In this document: piece after piece, positions 8,995 through 27,159 of the stretch | Layout: every line of letters starts with the position of its first letter | How positions within the stretch are numbered: the first letter of the stretch is position 1 | Source of the DNA: Kineosporia rhizophila | GTDB lineage: Bacteria; Actinomycetota; Actinomycetes; Actinomycetales; Kineosporiaceae | Assembly: GCF_021277265.1 (NCBI RefSeq) | Contig: NZ_JAJSOH010000008.1 | Coordinates: 62,001 to 126,000 of the forward strand | Length of the DNA: 64,000 bases | Direction: 5' to 3' | Position numbers and translations under genes: made by a program | Notes under the pieces: generated by a model | Told to the model about the DNA's origin: nothing | What the model saw: the letters and a program-made list of their open reading frames with translations, nothing else | The model's database searches: none

Positions 8995-10191
8995 GTGTAC
9001 GAAACGGAACGTCTGGAGGAGCCCGCGGCCCGCTCGGAGAGCAGGCTGCTGCTCGTCGAGGACGACGACGGCGACGCGCTGATCGTCGAAGACCTGCTGG
9101 ACCTGGCCGGCAGCGGCTTCGAGATCGTTCGCGCGCGCACTCTCAAGCAGGCCCGCGAGCTGCTTCGCCGCACCCGGTTCGGGTGCGTGCTGCTCGACCT
9201 CGGCCTGCCCGACGGGCAGGGCCTGGACGTGGTCCACAGCCTGCTCGACGAGGCCTCCGAAGTGGCCGTGATCTGCTTCACCGGCCTGGACGACGAACGC
9301 TCGGGGGCCGCCGCGGTCGCCGCGGGCGCCCAGGACTACCTGGTCAAGGGCCAGGTCGACGGTGAGCTGCTGAGCCGCTCGATCCGCTACGCGGTGGAGC
9401 GCCGGCGCGCCGAGGAACAGTCCCGCCAGCTCTACGCCAGCGAGGTCCGCACCCAGGAGTACGCCCGGCTGGAGCGCGGCCTGCTGCCGCTCACCCAGAC
9501 CCGCGACCCCGCGCTCGGGGTCACCGCGCGCTACCGCCCGCAGGCCGGTGACCTGCTCGGCGCCGACTTCTACGACGTGGTCGAGGCGCCCGACGGCCGG
9601 GTGTTCGTCCTGATCGGCGGGGTGGCCGGGCACGGCCCGGAAGAGGCCGCGCTCGGAGTCAGCCTGCGGGTCGCCTGGCGTGCGCTGGTGATCGCCGGGG
9701 TCGACCCGAACCGGCTCCTGCCGGTGCTGGAGGACGTGCTGATCCGGGAGCGCCGGTCCGAGGAGATCTTCGTCCAGGCCACGCTCTGCGTGATCGACGC
9801 CGACCGGCTCACCGCGCACCTGTGGCTGGCCGCCCACCTGCCGCCGATGCTGCTCGACCCGGTGCCCACCCAGCTGCCGGGCGACCCGGCCAGCCTGGCG
9901 CTGGGCCTGCTGCCGCCCGGGGCCTGGCGGGGCCGCAAGATCACCCTGCCCACCCGCTGGCGGCTGATGTTCTACACCGACGGCCTGGTCGAGGGCTCAC
10001 GCGGCCGGGGGCTGCAGCACGAGCTCGGCGTGCCCGGCCTGCTGGAGCTGGCCCAGTCCAGCCGCACCGTCAGCGACGACGGGGCCGAGGTGGTCGACGA
10101 CCTGCTCGACCGGGTGCAGAGCGCGCACGGCGGCGAACTGCCCGACGACGTGGCGGTCATCGCCGTCCAGTGGCCGAGGGACTTCACGTGA
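8995..10191 (+). CDS. Receiver domain-PP2C (SpoIIE-type) phosphatase fusion
   Basis: 398 residues from the GTG at 8995, which follows GGAGG at 8986-8990. The receiver (residues about 15-130) has VEDDDGD, the phospho-acceptor Asp in VLLDLGLPDG and the Lys in YLVKG. After a coiled linker comes a SpoIIE-type PP2C domain with GADFYDV, GHGPEEAALGVSLR, FYTDGLVEG and PDDVAVIAV. The motif that normally reads GDVxGHG here reads GGVAGHG (codon 9619-9621), so one metal-binding Asp appears missing. Homologues dephosphorylate anti-anti-sigma factors. The gene overlaps the next by GTGA. A possible -10 (TAGGGT, 8887-8892) lies upstream but lacks a clear -35. Confidence 0.85.
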   Translation: MYETERLEEPAARSESRLLLVEDDDGDALIVEDLLDLAGSGFEIVRARTLKQARELLRRTRFGCVLLDLGLPDGQGLDVVHSLLDEASEVAVICFTGLDDERSGAAAVAAGAQDYLVKGQVDGELLSRSIRYAVERRRAEEQSRQLYASEVRTQEYARLERGLLPLTQTRDPALGVTARYRPQAGDLLGADFYDVVEAPDGRVFVLIGGVAGHGPEEAALGVSLRVAWRALVIAGVDPNRLLPVLEDVLIRERRSEEIFVQATLCVIDADRLTAHLWLAAHLPPMLLDPVPTQLPGDPASLALGLLPPGAWRGRKITLPTRWRLMFYTDGLVEGSRGRGLQHELGVPGLLELAQSSRTVSDDGAEVVDDLLDRVQSAHGGELPDDVAVIAVQWPRDFT

Positions 10192-11900
10192 GCACACCGT
10201 TCGTCCGACCGGAACGACCGGCCCGCCCGGTCGGCTGGGCCCGCCTGCGGAAGCCGCAGGCCTGGGGGGTGCACGGCCGGATCGCCGCCGCCCTGGCGGT
10301 GGTGGTGGCGCTGCTCACCGGCGTGGTCACCGCGGCCACGGTCACGCTGCTGGAGACCCGCGACGTCCAGAAGAACGTGGTCGAGGACTTCTACGAGGGC
10401 CTGCGCAGCTCGCAGAACTTCTTCATCGCGATGCTCGACTCCGAGACCGCGATCCGCGGCTACGCCCTCACCGGTGACCGCGCCGCCCTGGAGCCCCTGA
10501 ACGAGTCCGGGCAGCCCTGGGACAACCCGGTCTCCGGTCACCTGGCGGCCGTTCTGCCGGGGACCGGGGCGATCGGGCCGATGCGCGAGGCAGAGGCCGC
10601 GGCGAAGGTCTGGTACACCGACTTCGCCGCGCCCACGATCGAGCGCATCGACGCCGGTGAGACCCTCACCCCGCCCGACTTCGCCGAGGGCCGGGCGCTG
10701 TTCGACGCCTTCCGGGCGGAGTACAACGAGGCGATCGGGATCCTGCGGCCGGAACGTCAGGCCGAGGCCGACCACCTGGGCGAGGTCACCAATCTGGGCT
10801 TCGCCTTCGGTGTGCTCAGCGCAATCATCTGCCTGGTTGCCGGTCTGGTGCTGTGGAGCCTGATGCGGCGCTGGGTCAGCAACCCGGCCACCCGCCTGGC
10901 GGGTGAGGCGCGGATCGTCGCCAACGGTGAGCTCGACCATGTCGTCGTGGGTCAGGGCCCGCCCGAGTTCGTGCAGCTGGGTGACGACGTCGAGCTGATG
11001 CGCCAGCGTCTGGTCTCGGAGATCGACCAGGCCGACGAGGCCCGGCGCGAGATGAACCGCTCCCGGGCCGCCCTGGAGGAGCAGACCCTGGAGCTGCAGC
11101 GCTCCAACCGCGAGCTCGAGCAGTTCGCCTACGTCGCCTCGCACGACCTGCAGGAACCGCTGCGCAAGGTGGCCAGCTTCTGCCAGATGCTGCAGCGGCG
11201 CTACGGCGGCCAGCTGGACGAGCGGGCCGACCAGTACATCCACTTCGCGGTGGACGGCGCCAAGCGCATGCAGCAGCTGATCAACGACCTGCTGGAGTTC
11301 TCCCGGGTGGGCCGGATCAGCACGCCCTCGGCCGACGTGAACCTCGCCGACTGCCTGAAGAACGCGATGTACGCGCTGGAGGCGGCCCGGGAGGAGTCCG
11401 GGGCCGAGATCGAGGCCGACGAGCTGCCGGTGGTGCACGGCGAGGCGCCGTTGCTCACCCAGCTGCTGCAGAACCTGATCGGCAACGCGATCAAGTTCCG
11501 GGCCGCGGCACCCCCGCGGATCCGGCTGACGGTCCGGCAGTCGGGGGAGTTCTGGGAGTTCGCCTGCTCCGACAACGGCATCGGGATCGAGCCGGAGTAC
11601 GCCGAGCGGGTCTTCCTGATCTTCCAGCGGCTGCACGCCAAGGAGGTCTACGGCGGCACCGGCATCGGCCTGGCCATGTGCAAGAAGATCGTCGAGTACC
11701 ACGGCGGGCGGATCTGGGTGGAGGAGTCGGCCGCGGCCGGCACCCCCGTCCGGCCGGCCACCGAGGACGCGGACGCACCGGCCGCCGACGGTCCCGGCAC
11801 GACGATCCGCTGGACCCTGCCGGTGACCACCAGCGCACTGCAGCTCCCCGACGCGCCGGCCGCCGACGAGGTGGCGGAGGGCGAGAAGGTGGCCAAGTGA
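10188..11900 (+). CDS. CHASE3-HAMP sensor histidine kinase (Cph1-like)
   Basis: 570 residues from the GTG that overlaps the previous stop. A membrane helix near residues 30-55 is followed by a CHASE3-like extracytoplasmic domain ([12 protein letters not shown]), a second helix near 205-225 and a HAMP linker. The kinase core has the phospho-His in [12 protein letters not shown], an N-box (LIGNAIKF), [15 protein letters not shown] and [18 protein letters not shown]. The H-box is of the bacteriophytochrome Cph1 type, which normally signals to small Rcp1-like receivers such as the one encoded directly downstream. No photosensory domain is present; the signal is unknown. Confidence 0.9.
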   Translation: MSTPFVRPERPARPVGWARLRKPQAWGVHGRIAAALAVVVALLTGVVTAATVTLLETRDVQKNVVEDFYEGLRSSQNFFIAMLDSETAIRGYALTGDRAALEPLNESGQPWDNPVSGHLAAVLPGTGAIGPMREAEAAAKVWYTDFAAPTIERIDAGETLTPPDFAEGRALFDAFRAEYNEAIGILRPERQAEADHLGEVTNLGFAFGVLSAIICLVAGLVLWSLMRRWVSNPATRLAGEARIVANGELDHVVVGQGPPEFVQLGDDVELMRQRLVSEIDQADEARREMNRSRAALEEQTLELQRSNRELEQFAYVASHDLQEPLRKVASFCQMLQRRYGGQLDERADQYIHFAVDGAKRMQQLINDLLEFSRVGRISTPSADVNLADCLKNAMYALEAAREESGAEIEADELPVVHGEAPLLTQLLQNLIGNAIKFRAAAPPRIRLTVRQSGEFWEFACSDNGIGIEPEYAERVFLIFQRLHAKEVYGGTGIGLAMCKKIVEYHGGRIWVEESAAAGTPVRPATEDADAPAADGPGTTIRWTLPVTTSALQLPDAPAADEVAEGEKVAK

Positions 11901-12319
11901 TCGCGGTGCTGCTGGTCGAGGACGACCCGGGCGACGTGCTGATGACCAAGGAGGCGCTGGAGGACACCGGGGTCACCAGCCGGCTGAACGTGGTCGGCGA
12001 CGGTGCCGAGGCGCTGGACTTCCTCTACCGCCGCGGTGAGTACACCGACGCGCTGCTGCCCGACCTGATCCTGCTCGACCTCAACCTGCCCCGGATGCAC
12101 GGCCGGGAGGTCCTGCAGGTGATCAAGGAGGACCCGGAGCTGCGGCAGATCCCGGTGGTGGTGCTGACCACCTCGGAGGCCGAGGAGGACGTGCTGCGCA
12201 GCTACGACCTGCACGCCAACGCCTACGTGACCAAGCCGGTCGACTTCGAGCGGTTCATCACCACGGTCCGGCACATCGACGACTTCTTCGTCAGCGTGGT
12301 GCGGCTGCCGCGCCGTTGA
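11897..12319 (+). CDS. Rcp1-like single-domain response regulator
   Basis: 140 residues, a receiver only: [17 protein letters not shown] at the start, phospho-acceptor Asp in [17 protein letters not shown] near residue 64, Thr in VVLTTSE and Lys in [10 protein letters not shown]. There is no DNA-binding output domain, as in Rcp1 and CheY-type shuttles. The start overlaps the kinase stop by GTGA, so kinase and receiver are a coupled pair. It probably passes phosphate within the cassette or acts by protein contact. Confidence 0.9.
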   Translation: MIAVLLVEDDPGDVLMTKEALEDTGVTSRLNVVGDGAEALDFLYRRGEYTDALLPDLILLDLNLPRMHGREVLQVIKEDPELRQIPVVVLTTSEAEEDVLRSYDLHANAYVTKPVDFERFITTVRHIDDFFVSVVRLPRR

Positions 12320-12331
12320 CGGCCGCTGATT

Positions 12332-12360
12332 TTGGAATCGGGGGCGCGTCCCCGTACTCT
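12332..12360 (+). promoter_or_regulatory. rplJ-rplL promoter
   Basis: TTGGAA (12332-12337), exactly 17 bases, TACTCT (12355-12360). A start near 12367 would open the transcript at the L10-type leader. The spacer contains a short GGGG/CCCC palindrome. Confidence 0.65.
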
Positions 12361-12365
12361 TGACA

Positions 12366-12470
12366 CAGCCAAAGACCGCCGGTCGCCGTCTCGTCAGAGT
12401 TCGGCCCAAGGTCCCGCAGTCAGCGGGCGGCCAGCGCAGGTGACATGTCAGGCTTTCGATCTTCTTCTGC
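12366..12470 (+). ncRNA. L10-type ribosomal protein leader
   Basis: The segment begins GCCAAAGACCGCCGG, contains a CCCGC/GCGGG hairpin (12413-12427, AGTCA loop) and then GCGCAGGTGACATG. This resembles leaders bound by the L10(L12) complex in many bacteria, which fold like the L10 site of 23S rRNA and repress rplJ-rplL. It lies just downstream of the promoter. The assignment rests on position and recalled motif similarity, not a covariance search. Confidence 0.55.
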
Positions 12471-12500
12471 CCCGGCCCGCCGGAACGCAGCGAAAATCCA

Positions 12501-12535
12501 ACGCCCCGTGCGCCTGCGCGGGGCGTTTCGTATTT
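12501..12535 (+). terminator. Attenuator-like hairpin before rplJ
   Basis: ACGCCCCGTGC (12501-12511) pairs with GCGCGGGGCGT (12516-12526) around GCCT, with one G-T wobble, followed by TTCGTATTT. It lies 51 bases before rplJ and downstream of the L10-type leader, the usual place for an attenuation terminator. Confidence 0.55.
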
Positions 12536-12577
12536 CTGGGGCCGTGAGTGCACCGGCAACAGAAGTGAAGGAGAGCC

Positions 12578-13156
12578 ATGGCGAGGGCAGACAAGACTGC
12601 GACGGTCGCAGAGCTCACCGAGAAGTTCCGCGGTGCCAACGCCGCGGTCCTGACCGAGTACCGCGGGCTGACCGTCGCCCAGCTCACCCAGCTGCGCAAG
12701 AACATCCAGGACCACGCGACCTACACGGTCACCAAGAACACGCTGACGAAGCTGGCCGCGCAGAACGCCGGCATCACGGCGTTCGACGGCGAGCTGGCCG
12801 GTCCGAGCGCGGTCGCGTTCATCACCGGCGACGCGGTCGAGGTGGCCAAGAGCCTGCGTGACTTCTCGAAGGCCAACCCGGCGCTGGTCGTCAAGGGCGG
12901 GTTCCTCGAGGGCAAGCCGCTGACCGCCGACGAGGTGCGCAAGCTGGCCGACCTGGAGTCGCGCGAGGTGCTGCTGGCCAAGATGGCCGGAGCGATGAAG
13001 GCGTCCCTCACCAAGGCCGCCGTCCTGTTCCAGGCGCCGCTGTCCAAGACGGTCCGTACCGTCGAGGCGCTGCGCGCCAAGCAGGCCGAGGGTGCGCCCG
13101 CGGCCGAGGGCGACACCACCGAGGCCACGCCGGCCGCGGAGACCGTGGACGCCTGA
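12578..13156 (+). CDS. rplJ: 50S ribosomal protein L10
   Basis: 192 residues from ATG behind GAAGGAGAG. The N-terminal half ([19 protein letters not shown] and [11 protein letters not shown]) binds 23S rRNA; the C-terminal half carries the helices that hold L7/L12 dimers. The last 20 residues are an Ala/Glu/Thr-rich tail common in actinobacteria. L10 with L12 is the likely ligand of the leader upstream. Confidence 0.97.
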   Translation: MARADKTATVAELTEKFRGANAAVLTEYRGLTVAQLTQLRKNIQDHATYTVTKNTLTKLAAQNAGITAFDGELAGPSAVAFITGDAVEVAKSLRDFSKANPALVVKGGFLEGKPLTADEVRKLADLESREVLLAKMAGAMKASLTKAAVLFQAPLSKTVRTVEALRAKQAEGAPAAEGDTTEATPAAETVDA

Positions 13157-13264
13157 TCCACCCCTGAACCAACGGATCCTGCGGGGCAGGTTCGCAGGAT
13201 CCACACCTCCTCAACGCCGTTGCGCAGCCCGGCTCGCAACGCAGTACCGAAAGGGAATGCCACC

Positions 13265-13648
13265 ATGGCGAAGCTCAGCACCGAAGAACTGCTCGACGCC
13301 TTCAAGGAACTGACCCTGATCGAGCTCTCCGAGTTCGTGAAGGCGTTCGAGGAGACCTTCGACGTCACCGCGGCCGCCCCGGTCGCCGTCGCCGCTGCCG
13401 GTGGCGGCGCCGCTGCCGCCGAGGTCGTCGAGGAGAAGGACGAGTTCGACGTCATCCTCGAGGCCGCCGGTGACAAGAAGATCCAGGTCATCAAGGAGGT
13501 CCGTGGCCTCACGAGCCTGGGCCTGAAGGAGGCCAAGGACCTCGTGGACGGCGCCCCGAAGCCGGTCCTGGAGAAGGTTGCCAAGGACGCTGCGGAGAAG
13601 GCCAAGGCGGCCCTCGAGGGCGCCGGCGCCACCGTCACCCTCAAGTGA
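13265..13648 (+). CDS. rplL: 50S ribosomal protein L7/L12
   Basis: 127 residues from ATG at 13265 with GAAAGGGA upstream. N-terminal dimerisation helices ([21 protein letters not shown]), an Ala/Gly/Val-rich hinge and the factor-binding C-terminal domain ([20 protein letters not shown]) are all present. It forms the flexible stalk that recruits translational GTPases. A very strong terminator follows. Confidence 0.97.
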   Translation: MAKLSTEELLDAFKELTLIELSEFVKAFEETFDVTAAAPVAVAAAGGGAAAAEVVEEKDEFDVILEAAGDKKIQVIKEVRGLTSLGLKEAKDLVDGAPKPVLEKVAKDAAEKAKAALEGAGATVTLK

Positions 13649-13684
13649 TCCCCGCCCGGCTCGCCGGGCAGCTCTGAGTGACTC

Positions 13685-13724
13685 CGGTTCCCCCGTACCG
13701 CTGGTACGGGGGAACCGCTGTTTT
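13685..13724 (+). terminator. Rho-independent terminator after rplL
   Basis: A perfect 15-bp stem (13685-13699 with 13703-13717) with a GCT loop, followed by CTGTTTT. It probably sets the high rplJL to rpoBC ratio. Confidence 0.88.
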
Positions 13725-13934
13725 GGGACATTTCACACTCGGTGGGCCGTCGTGCGGTCGGTGCCCACCGACGTCATAAATTGGCACTGAAACATGTCGA
13801 CATCGGCCGAACGGCCAGGTACCAGGCTCGTTACTCCACCCGATGCCCGGTCGGACCCCCGCGAGCGGGTGAACGAGGCCGGAAGTCGGCGCAAAGTCGG
13901 CGCACCGGTCACCGGAATGTCGCGGCGCGTGGGG

Positions 13935-13963
13935 TTGACGCTGGTCTGAGCGCTTGTCATGCT
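13935..13963 (+). promoter_or_regulatory. Candidate distal rpoB promoter
   Basis: TTGACG (13935-13940), 17-base spacer, CATGCT (13958-13963). The -35 is near consensus and the -10 keeps the important A2 and T6. Confidence 0.45.
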
Positions 13964-14084
13964 CTTTCTGCAAGCACCGCCGTCGAGCGTGAAGATGCAG
14001 GTGAACGGGCTGTGTCCGACTCCCTGTTGCACACTCGTGACCGGCGACGTGCCGAGGTTGCCAGCACCGGCTGAGATTGCCGGG

Positions 14085-14114
14085 TAGACAGTCCTGGCCT
14101 TTTACGAGTAGGGT
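14085..14114 (+). promoter_or_regulatory. Candidate proximal rpoB promoter
   Basis: TAGACA (14085-14090, five of six to TTGACA), 18-base spacer, TAGGGT (14109-14114). The start would lie near 14121, giving a leader of about 90 bases before rpoB. Confidence 0.55.
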
Positions 14115-14211
14115 GAGCCTTTGCGCTGACCTCTGCCCTCCCCTGCGACCCATTCGCGGGAGATTCAGAGCGCGCGCACGTTACGCCCGCAGGCCCGTGG
14201 AAGGACCCCTC

Positions 14212-17688
<3,477 letters not shown>

Positions 17689-17700
17689 TCCGCTGAGGCC

Positions 17701-17728
17701 GGCCGCGCGTCCTGCGGGACGCGCGGCC
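17701..17728 (+). other. Strong hairpin in the rpoB-rpoC spacer
   Basis: A perfect 12-bp stem, GGCCGCGCGTCC with GGACGCGCGGCC, and a TGCG loop. No T run follows. It may stabilise the rpoB 3' end, act as a partial terminator or be an RNase site. Confidence 0.6.
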
Positions 17729-17803
17729 TGGCCCACGGCTCACCTGAGCTACGAGCACGGTCAGTAGAAAACAAGAACTACCCAGGAGAAAGCAGGCAAC
17801 GTC

Positions 17804-21679
<3,876 letters not shown>

Positions 21680-21771
21680 GGCTCGGGACCACTGATGTGC
21701 CCCAGGCGGCTCCGCGTTCCGGAGGAACAAAACCGGCACGCGGGGCCGTTTGGGATCGAGGTAGCAGTGGT

Positions 21772-21794
21772 GGGGCCGGCGTCCGGCCGGCCCC
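21772..21794 (+). terminator. Terminator-like hairpin after rpoC
   Basis: GGGGCCGGC (21772-21780) pairs with GCCGGCCCC (21786-21794) around GTCCG, followed by GCTCTGTC. The T run is poor, which is common in actinobacteria. Confidence 0.55.
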
Positions 21795-21850
21795 GCTCTG
21801 TCAGCAGGACGAGGCGAAGAGACAAGCGCCTCACCCGTGTGCGGGCCGTT

Positions 21851-21880
21851 TTGACGCTCGCCGCGGGCAACGGGTAGCCT
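21851..21880 (+). promoter_or_regulatory. str operon promoter
   Basis: TTGACG (21851-21856), 18-base spacer, TAGCCT (21875-21880); start expected near 21887. Confidence 0.65.
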
Positions 21881-22130
21881 CACACTTCGTGCCCGAGTTC
21901 TCTCGGGCTGCCGCGCGTGCCCTCCTGACGGTCCGGAAGCTGTCAGCGTGCGATACGCAGCGGAGCTCCCACCCCGCGGGACGTCGCCGGGCCAGGTCGC
22001 GAGGTAAGCGACACGCCCGAGCGCGGGGTGCGGCCCCAGAGGCTGTGCGCGACGATCCGGACAACCGCAAGGCCAGTAAGACAGCAAGTCAGGTAGAGCA
22101 GCACAAGCGAGCAGAGAGTTCGGAGAACCG

Positions 22131-22505
22131 GTGCCCACGATCCAGCAGCTGGTCCGAAAGGGCCGGCAGGACAAGGTCAGCAAGACCAAGACCCCTGCTC
22201 TGAAGGGCAGCCCCCAGCGCCGCGGCGTGTGCACGCGTGTGTACACGACCACGCCGAAGAAGCCGAACTCCGCTCTGCGCAAGGTCGCTCGTGTGAAGCT
22301 GACCTCCCAGATCGAGGTCACGGCGTACATCCCGGGTGTCGGTCACAACCTGCAGGAGCACTCGATCGTGCTCGTCCGCGGCGGCCGTGTGAAGGACCTC
22401 CCCGGCGTGCGGTACAAGATCATCCGCGGTTCCCTCGACACCCAGGGTGTGAAGAACCGTAAGCAGGCTCGCAGCCGTTACGGCGCGAAGAAGGAGAAGA
22501 GCTAA
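22131..22505 (+). CDS. rpsL: 30S ribosomal protein S12
   Basis: 124 residues from GTG. It contains [16 protein letters not shown] and [13 protein letters not shown], with the Lys residues (43 and 88 in E. coli numbering) that are changed in streptomycin-resistant mutants still present. S12 lines the decoding centre. The stop overlaps the start of rpsG as TAATG. Confidence 0.98.
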   Translation: MPTIQQLVRKGRQDKVSKTKTPALKGSPQRRGVCTRVYTTTPKKPNSALRKVARVKLTSQIEVTAYIPGVGHNLQEHSIVLVRGGRVKDLPGVRYKIIRGSLDTQGVKNRKQARSRYGAKKEKS

Positions 22506-22975
22506 TGCCCCGCAAGGGCCCGGCCCCGAAGCGGCCGCTCGTCATCGACCCCGTGTACGGCTCGCCGCTGGTCACCCAGCTGGTGAACAAGATCCTCCTC
22601 GACGGTAAGAAGTCCACCGCCGAGAAGATCGTCTACGAAGCGCTCGAGGGCTGCCGCGACAAGACCGGTAACGACCCGGTCATCACGCTGAAGCGCGCGC
22701 TCGACAACGTGAAGCCGACCCTCGAGGTCCGCAGCCGCCGCGTCGGTGGCGCGACCTACCAGGTCCCGGTCGAGGTCAAGGCCGGCCGCTCCACCACGCT
22801 GGCCCTGCGCTGGCTGGTGGGCTACTCCCGGGCCCGTCGGGAAAAGACGATGACGGACCGTCTGATGAACGAGATCCTGGACGCGTCCAACGGTCTCGGC
22901 GCGGCGGTCAAGCGTCGCGAGGACACCCACAAGATGGCCGAGTCGAACCGCGCGTTCGCTCACTACCGCTGGTAA
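22505..22975 (+). CDS. rpsG: 30S ribosomal protein S7
   Basis: 156 residues from [23 protein letters not shown] and the [14 protein letters not shown] motif are typical. S7 nucleates assembly of the 30S head and touches E-site tRNA. It is coupled to rpsL by a one-base overlap. Confidence 0.98.
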   Translation: MPRKGPAPKRPLVIDPVYGSPLVTQLVNKILLDGKKSTAEKIVYEALEGCRDKTGNDPVITLKRALDNVKPTLEVRSRRVGGATYQVPVEVKAGRSTTLALRWLVGYSRARREKTMTDRLMNEILDASNGLGAAVKRREDTHKMAESNRAFAHYRW

Positions 22976-23005
22976 TTAAGCCGGTAGTCATCTACCCACC
23001 GCTGC

Positions 23006-23026
23006 GGCCGCCGGGATCCGGCGGCC
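23006..23026 (+). other. Hairpin in the rpsG-fusA spacer
   Basis: A perfect 9-bp stem, GGCCGCCGG with CCGGCGGCC, capped by GAT. It has no T run and lies between co-oriented genes of one operon. Confidence 0.5.
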
Positions 23027-23110
23027 ACAGTGGCGCCGGGGAAGCCCGGCAGTCACGCACTGCGGGTCTTTCCCCCCTGAAACACAAACCTCATGAGAGA
23101 GGCGATCGAC

Positions 23111-25213
23111 GTGGCACAAGACGTGCTGACGGACCTCAACAAGGTCCGCAACATCGGCATCATGGCTCACATCGACGCCGGCAAGACCACCACCACTGAG
23201 CGGATCCTGTTCTACACCGGGATCAACTACAAGATCGGTGAGGTCCACGACGGCGCGGCCACGATGGACTGGATGGAGCAGGAGCAGGAGCGGGGTATCA
23301 CCATCACCTCCGCCGCCACCACCTGCTTCTGGGAAGGCAACCAGATCAACCTGATCGACACCCCCGGGCACGTCGACTTCACCGTCGAGGTCGAGCGCAA
23401 CCTGCGCGTCCTCGACGGCGCGGTCGCGGTGTTCGACGGCAAGGAGGGTGTCGAGCCGCAGTCGGAGACGGTGTGGCGGCAGGCCGACAAGTACGACGTC
23501 CCGCGGATCTGCTTCGTCAACAAGATGGACAAGCTCGGCGCGGACTTCTACTTCACGGTCCAGACGATCATCGACCGTCTGGGTGCGAAGCCGCTGGTCG
23601 TCCAGCTGCCGATCGGTGCCGAGTCCGACTTCCTCGGTGTCATCGACCTGATCTACATGCGGGCGCTGACCTGGCGGGGCGACACCGGCAAGGGTGAGGC
23701 CTACGAGATCGAGGAGATCCCGGCCGACCTCAAGGAGAAGGCCGAGGAGTGGCGTCAGAAGCTGCTCGAGACCGTGGCCGAGTCCGACGAGGCCCTGCTC
23801 GAGAAGTTCTTCGGCGGCGAGGAGCTCACGCCCGAGGAGATCAAGGGCGCGATCCGCAAGATGACGATCGCCTCCGAGGTCAACCCGGTGCTGTGCGGTT
23901 CGGCGTTCAAGAACAAGGGCGTGCAGCCCATGCTCGACGCCGTGATCGACTACCTGCCGACCCCGCTGGACGTCCCGGACGTCGAGGGCACCGACCCGAA
24001 GGACGAGGAGAAGACCCTCACCCGGGCCGCGAACAACGACGCCCCGTTCTCCGCCCTGGCCTTCAAGATCGCGGCGCACCCGTTCTTCGGGAAGCTGACC
24101 TACATCCGGGTGTACTCCGGCAAGGTGGCCAGCGGCGCCCAGGTCGTGAACTCGACCAAGGGCAAGAAGGAGCGCATCGGGAAGATCTTCCAGATGCACT
24201 CCAACAAGGAGAACCCGGTCGAGGAGGCCGCAGCCGGCCACATCTACGCGGTCATCGGGCTGAAGGACACCACGACCGGTGAGACGCTCTCCGACCCGAC
24301 GAACCCCATCGTCCTGGAGTCGATGACGTTCCCGGAGCCGGTCATCTCGGTGGCGATCGAGCCGAAGACCAAGGGCGACCAGGAGAAGCTGGGCACCGCG
24401 ATCCAGAAGCTCGCCGAGGAGGACCCGACGTTCCAGGTCCGCCAGGACGAGGAGACGGGTCAGACGATCATCGCCGGCATGGGCGAGCTCCACCTGGACA
24501 TCCTGGTGGACCGCATGCGCCGCGAGTTCAAGGTCGAGGCGAACGTCGGCAAGCCGCAGGTCGCCTACCGCGAGACCATCCGCAAGGCGGTCGTCAAGCT
24601 CGACTACACCCACAAGAAGCAGACCGGTGGGTCGGGCCAGTACGCCAAGGTGCAGGTGACCATCGAGCCGATGGACACGTCGGAAGGCGTGTTCTACGAG
24701 TTCGAGAACAAGGTCACCGGTGGTCGCGTCCCGCGCGAGTACATCCCGAGCGTGGACGCCGGTATCCAGGACGCCATGCAGTTCGGCATCCTGGCGGGCT
24801 ACCCGCTGGTCGGCATCAAGGCCATCCTGCTCGACGGTGCGGCGCACGACGTCGACTCGTCCGAGATGGCGTTCAAGATCGCCGGCTCGATGGTGCTGAA
24901 GGAGGCTGCCCGCAAGGCCAGCCCCGTGCTCCTGGAGCCGATGATGGCCGTCGAGGTGCGCACGCCGATGGAGTACATGGGCGACGTGATCGGCGACCTG
25001 AACTCCCGCCGTGGCCAGATCCAGGCCATGGAGGACATCAGTGGCGCCAAGGTCGTCAAGGCCCTGGTTCCGCTGTCGGAGATGTTCGGTTACGTCGGAG
25101 ACCTGCGCAGCAAGACGCAGGGGCGCGCCGTCTACACCATGCAGTTCGACTCCTACGCAGAGGTTCCCCGGAACGTTGCGGAAGAGATCATCAAGAAGGT
25201 TCGCGGCGAGTAA
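23111..25213 (+). CDS. fusA: Elongation factor G
   Basis: 700 residues from the GTG at 23111, preferred over the ATG at 23093 because GAGAGG lies upstream at a workable distance and the protein then starts like its homologues. GTPase motifs are [10 protein letters not shown], the switch [13 protein letters not shown] and NKMD. Domain IV carries GGSGQYAKV. It drives ribosomal translocation and recycling. Confidence 0.97.
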   Translation: MAQDVLTDLNKVRNIGIMAHIDAGKTTTTERILFYTGINYKIGEVHDGAATMDWMEQEQERGITITSAATTCFWEGNQINLIDTPGHVDFTVEVERNLRVLDGAVAVFDGKEGVEPQSETVWRQADKYDVPRICFVNKMDKLGADFYFTVQTIIDRLGAKPLVVQLPIGAESDFLGVIDLIYMRALTWRGDTGKGEAYEIEEIPADLKEKAEEWRQKLLETVAESDEALLEKFFGGEELTPEEIKGAIRKMTIASEVNPVLCGSAFKNKGVQPMLDAVIDYLPTPLDVPDVEGTDPKDEEKTLTRAANNDAPFSALAFKIAAHPFFGKLTYIRVYSGKVASGAQVVNSTKGKKERIGKIFQMHSNKENPVEEAAAGHIYAVIGLKDTTTGETLSDPTNPIVLESMTFPEPVISVAIEPKTKGDQEKLGTAIQKLAEEDPTFQVRQDEETGQTIIAGMGELHLDILVDRMRREFKVEANVGKPQVAYRETIRKAVVKLDYTHKKQTGGSGQYAKVQVTIEPMDTSEGVFYEFENKVTGGRVPREYIPSVDAGIQDAMQFGILAGYPLVGIKAILLDGAAHDVDSSEMAFKIAGSMVLKEAARKASPVLLEPMMAVEVRTPMEYMGDVIGDLNSRRGQIQAMEDISGAKVVKALVPLSEMFGYVGDLRSKTQGRAVYTMQFDSYAEVPRNVAEEIIKKVRGE

Positions 25214-25275
25214 TCGCGCCACCAGCATCCCGTCGAACCAAGAACAGAAATCAACCCGTCCGACAGGAGGACCCC

Positions 25276-26472
<1,197 letters not shown>

Positions 26473-26478
26473 TACTCT

Positions 26479-26512
26479 CCAGCGGCGGCAGCCTTCGGGC
26501 TGTCGCCGCTGG
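26479..26512 (+). terminator. Terminator after tuf
   Basis: A 15-bp stem (26479-26493 with 26498-26512) containing one G-T wobble and a TTCG loop; the following TGCGTTC is only weakly T-rich. Confidence 0.7.
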
Positions 26513-27159
26513 CGTGCGTTCAGGGTCCTTCCGGCCCGGCGCCGCTGTGCCGGCCACCTCCTGGCCGTGGACCTCCGGATCGTTCCGGTCGGTGCGCAGC
26601 TCCCAACCAACCGAACTCGCGGAATGCGAAAGCGGGGGAGCGCTCTCCGGTCCGGGCGAGGGTGGCCCACGCAGGGGATGACGGGTCTGGCGGCGCGGTC
26701 CGGAAGTCCTGGAACCCCGGTGGTAGCACCTGGTCTCCGGGGGGAGGTGTTCACCGTCAGGACCGCGATTGGTCAACGGTGGGCTGCGTCTGGCACACTG
26801 GACAGGTTGCTCGCGCACAGCCGTGTCCGTCGCGCCCTTTGCGGGGCCCGGATTGGCCGCGCGCAGTGACCACCAACAGCACCAACCGGTTCAGACCCCT
26901 GGTCTCGTCGGGAACGACGGGCAAGTCTGATCGACGAACGCGACACGCCCGACCTCGGGGGTCGGTGTTCGACAGCCTGACCCAGAACGGGGTGTCAGCG
27001 TCGCAGAAGACGTGGAACACCAGCACGACCAGCTAGACAGCAGTTGCGAAGGCCCGAGCCGCGCTCCACGGCCCGGGTGGACCACAGACAGTGCCGACCG
27101 GTCGCTACTCCAGGCCGGTCAACGCCTGTCGACCAAGCGAAAGAGAGCGCAACGACGCC
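26513..27159 (+). other. tuf-rpsJ spacer and S10 operon leader
   Basis: About 650 bases without a supported gene. Apart from the candidate promoter at 26770-26799 it consists of a leader of some 350 bases before rpsJ. A short GACCGG/CCGGTC pairing near 27096-27120 is the only local hairpin that stands out. No L4-type leader could be recognised. Confidence 0.55.
26770..26799 (+). promoter_or_regulatory. Candidate S10 operon promoter
   Basis: TGGTCA (26770-26775), 18-base spacer, CACACT (26794-26799). The -10 departs from TANNNT, but the surrounding CTGGCACACTGGACAGGTTG resembles the stretch before rpsJ in other actinobacteria as I recall it. Confidence 0.4.

Larger units (their letters stand above)
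13725..14211 (+). other. rplL-rpoB spacer and rpoB leader
   Basis: Nearly 490 bases without a convincing gene. Two promoter-like pairs are listed separately; the rest is a long untranslated leader with GC-rich segments and no clear hairpin terminator. Open frames here have weak codon bias and no plausible ribosome binding site. Confidence 0.6.
21680..22130 (+). other. rpoC-rpsL spacer
   Basis: 451 bases without a gene. It holds a terminator hairpin, a strong promoter and a leader of about 240 bases before rpsL (each promoter or hairpin listed separately). Inside the leader no ribosomal-protein leader motif was recognised. Confidence 0.6.

Noticed and set aside
13742-14074. Plus-strand frame in the rplL-rpoB spacer
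   Set aside because: No ribosome binding site, odd composition, and it spans a promoter-like pair.
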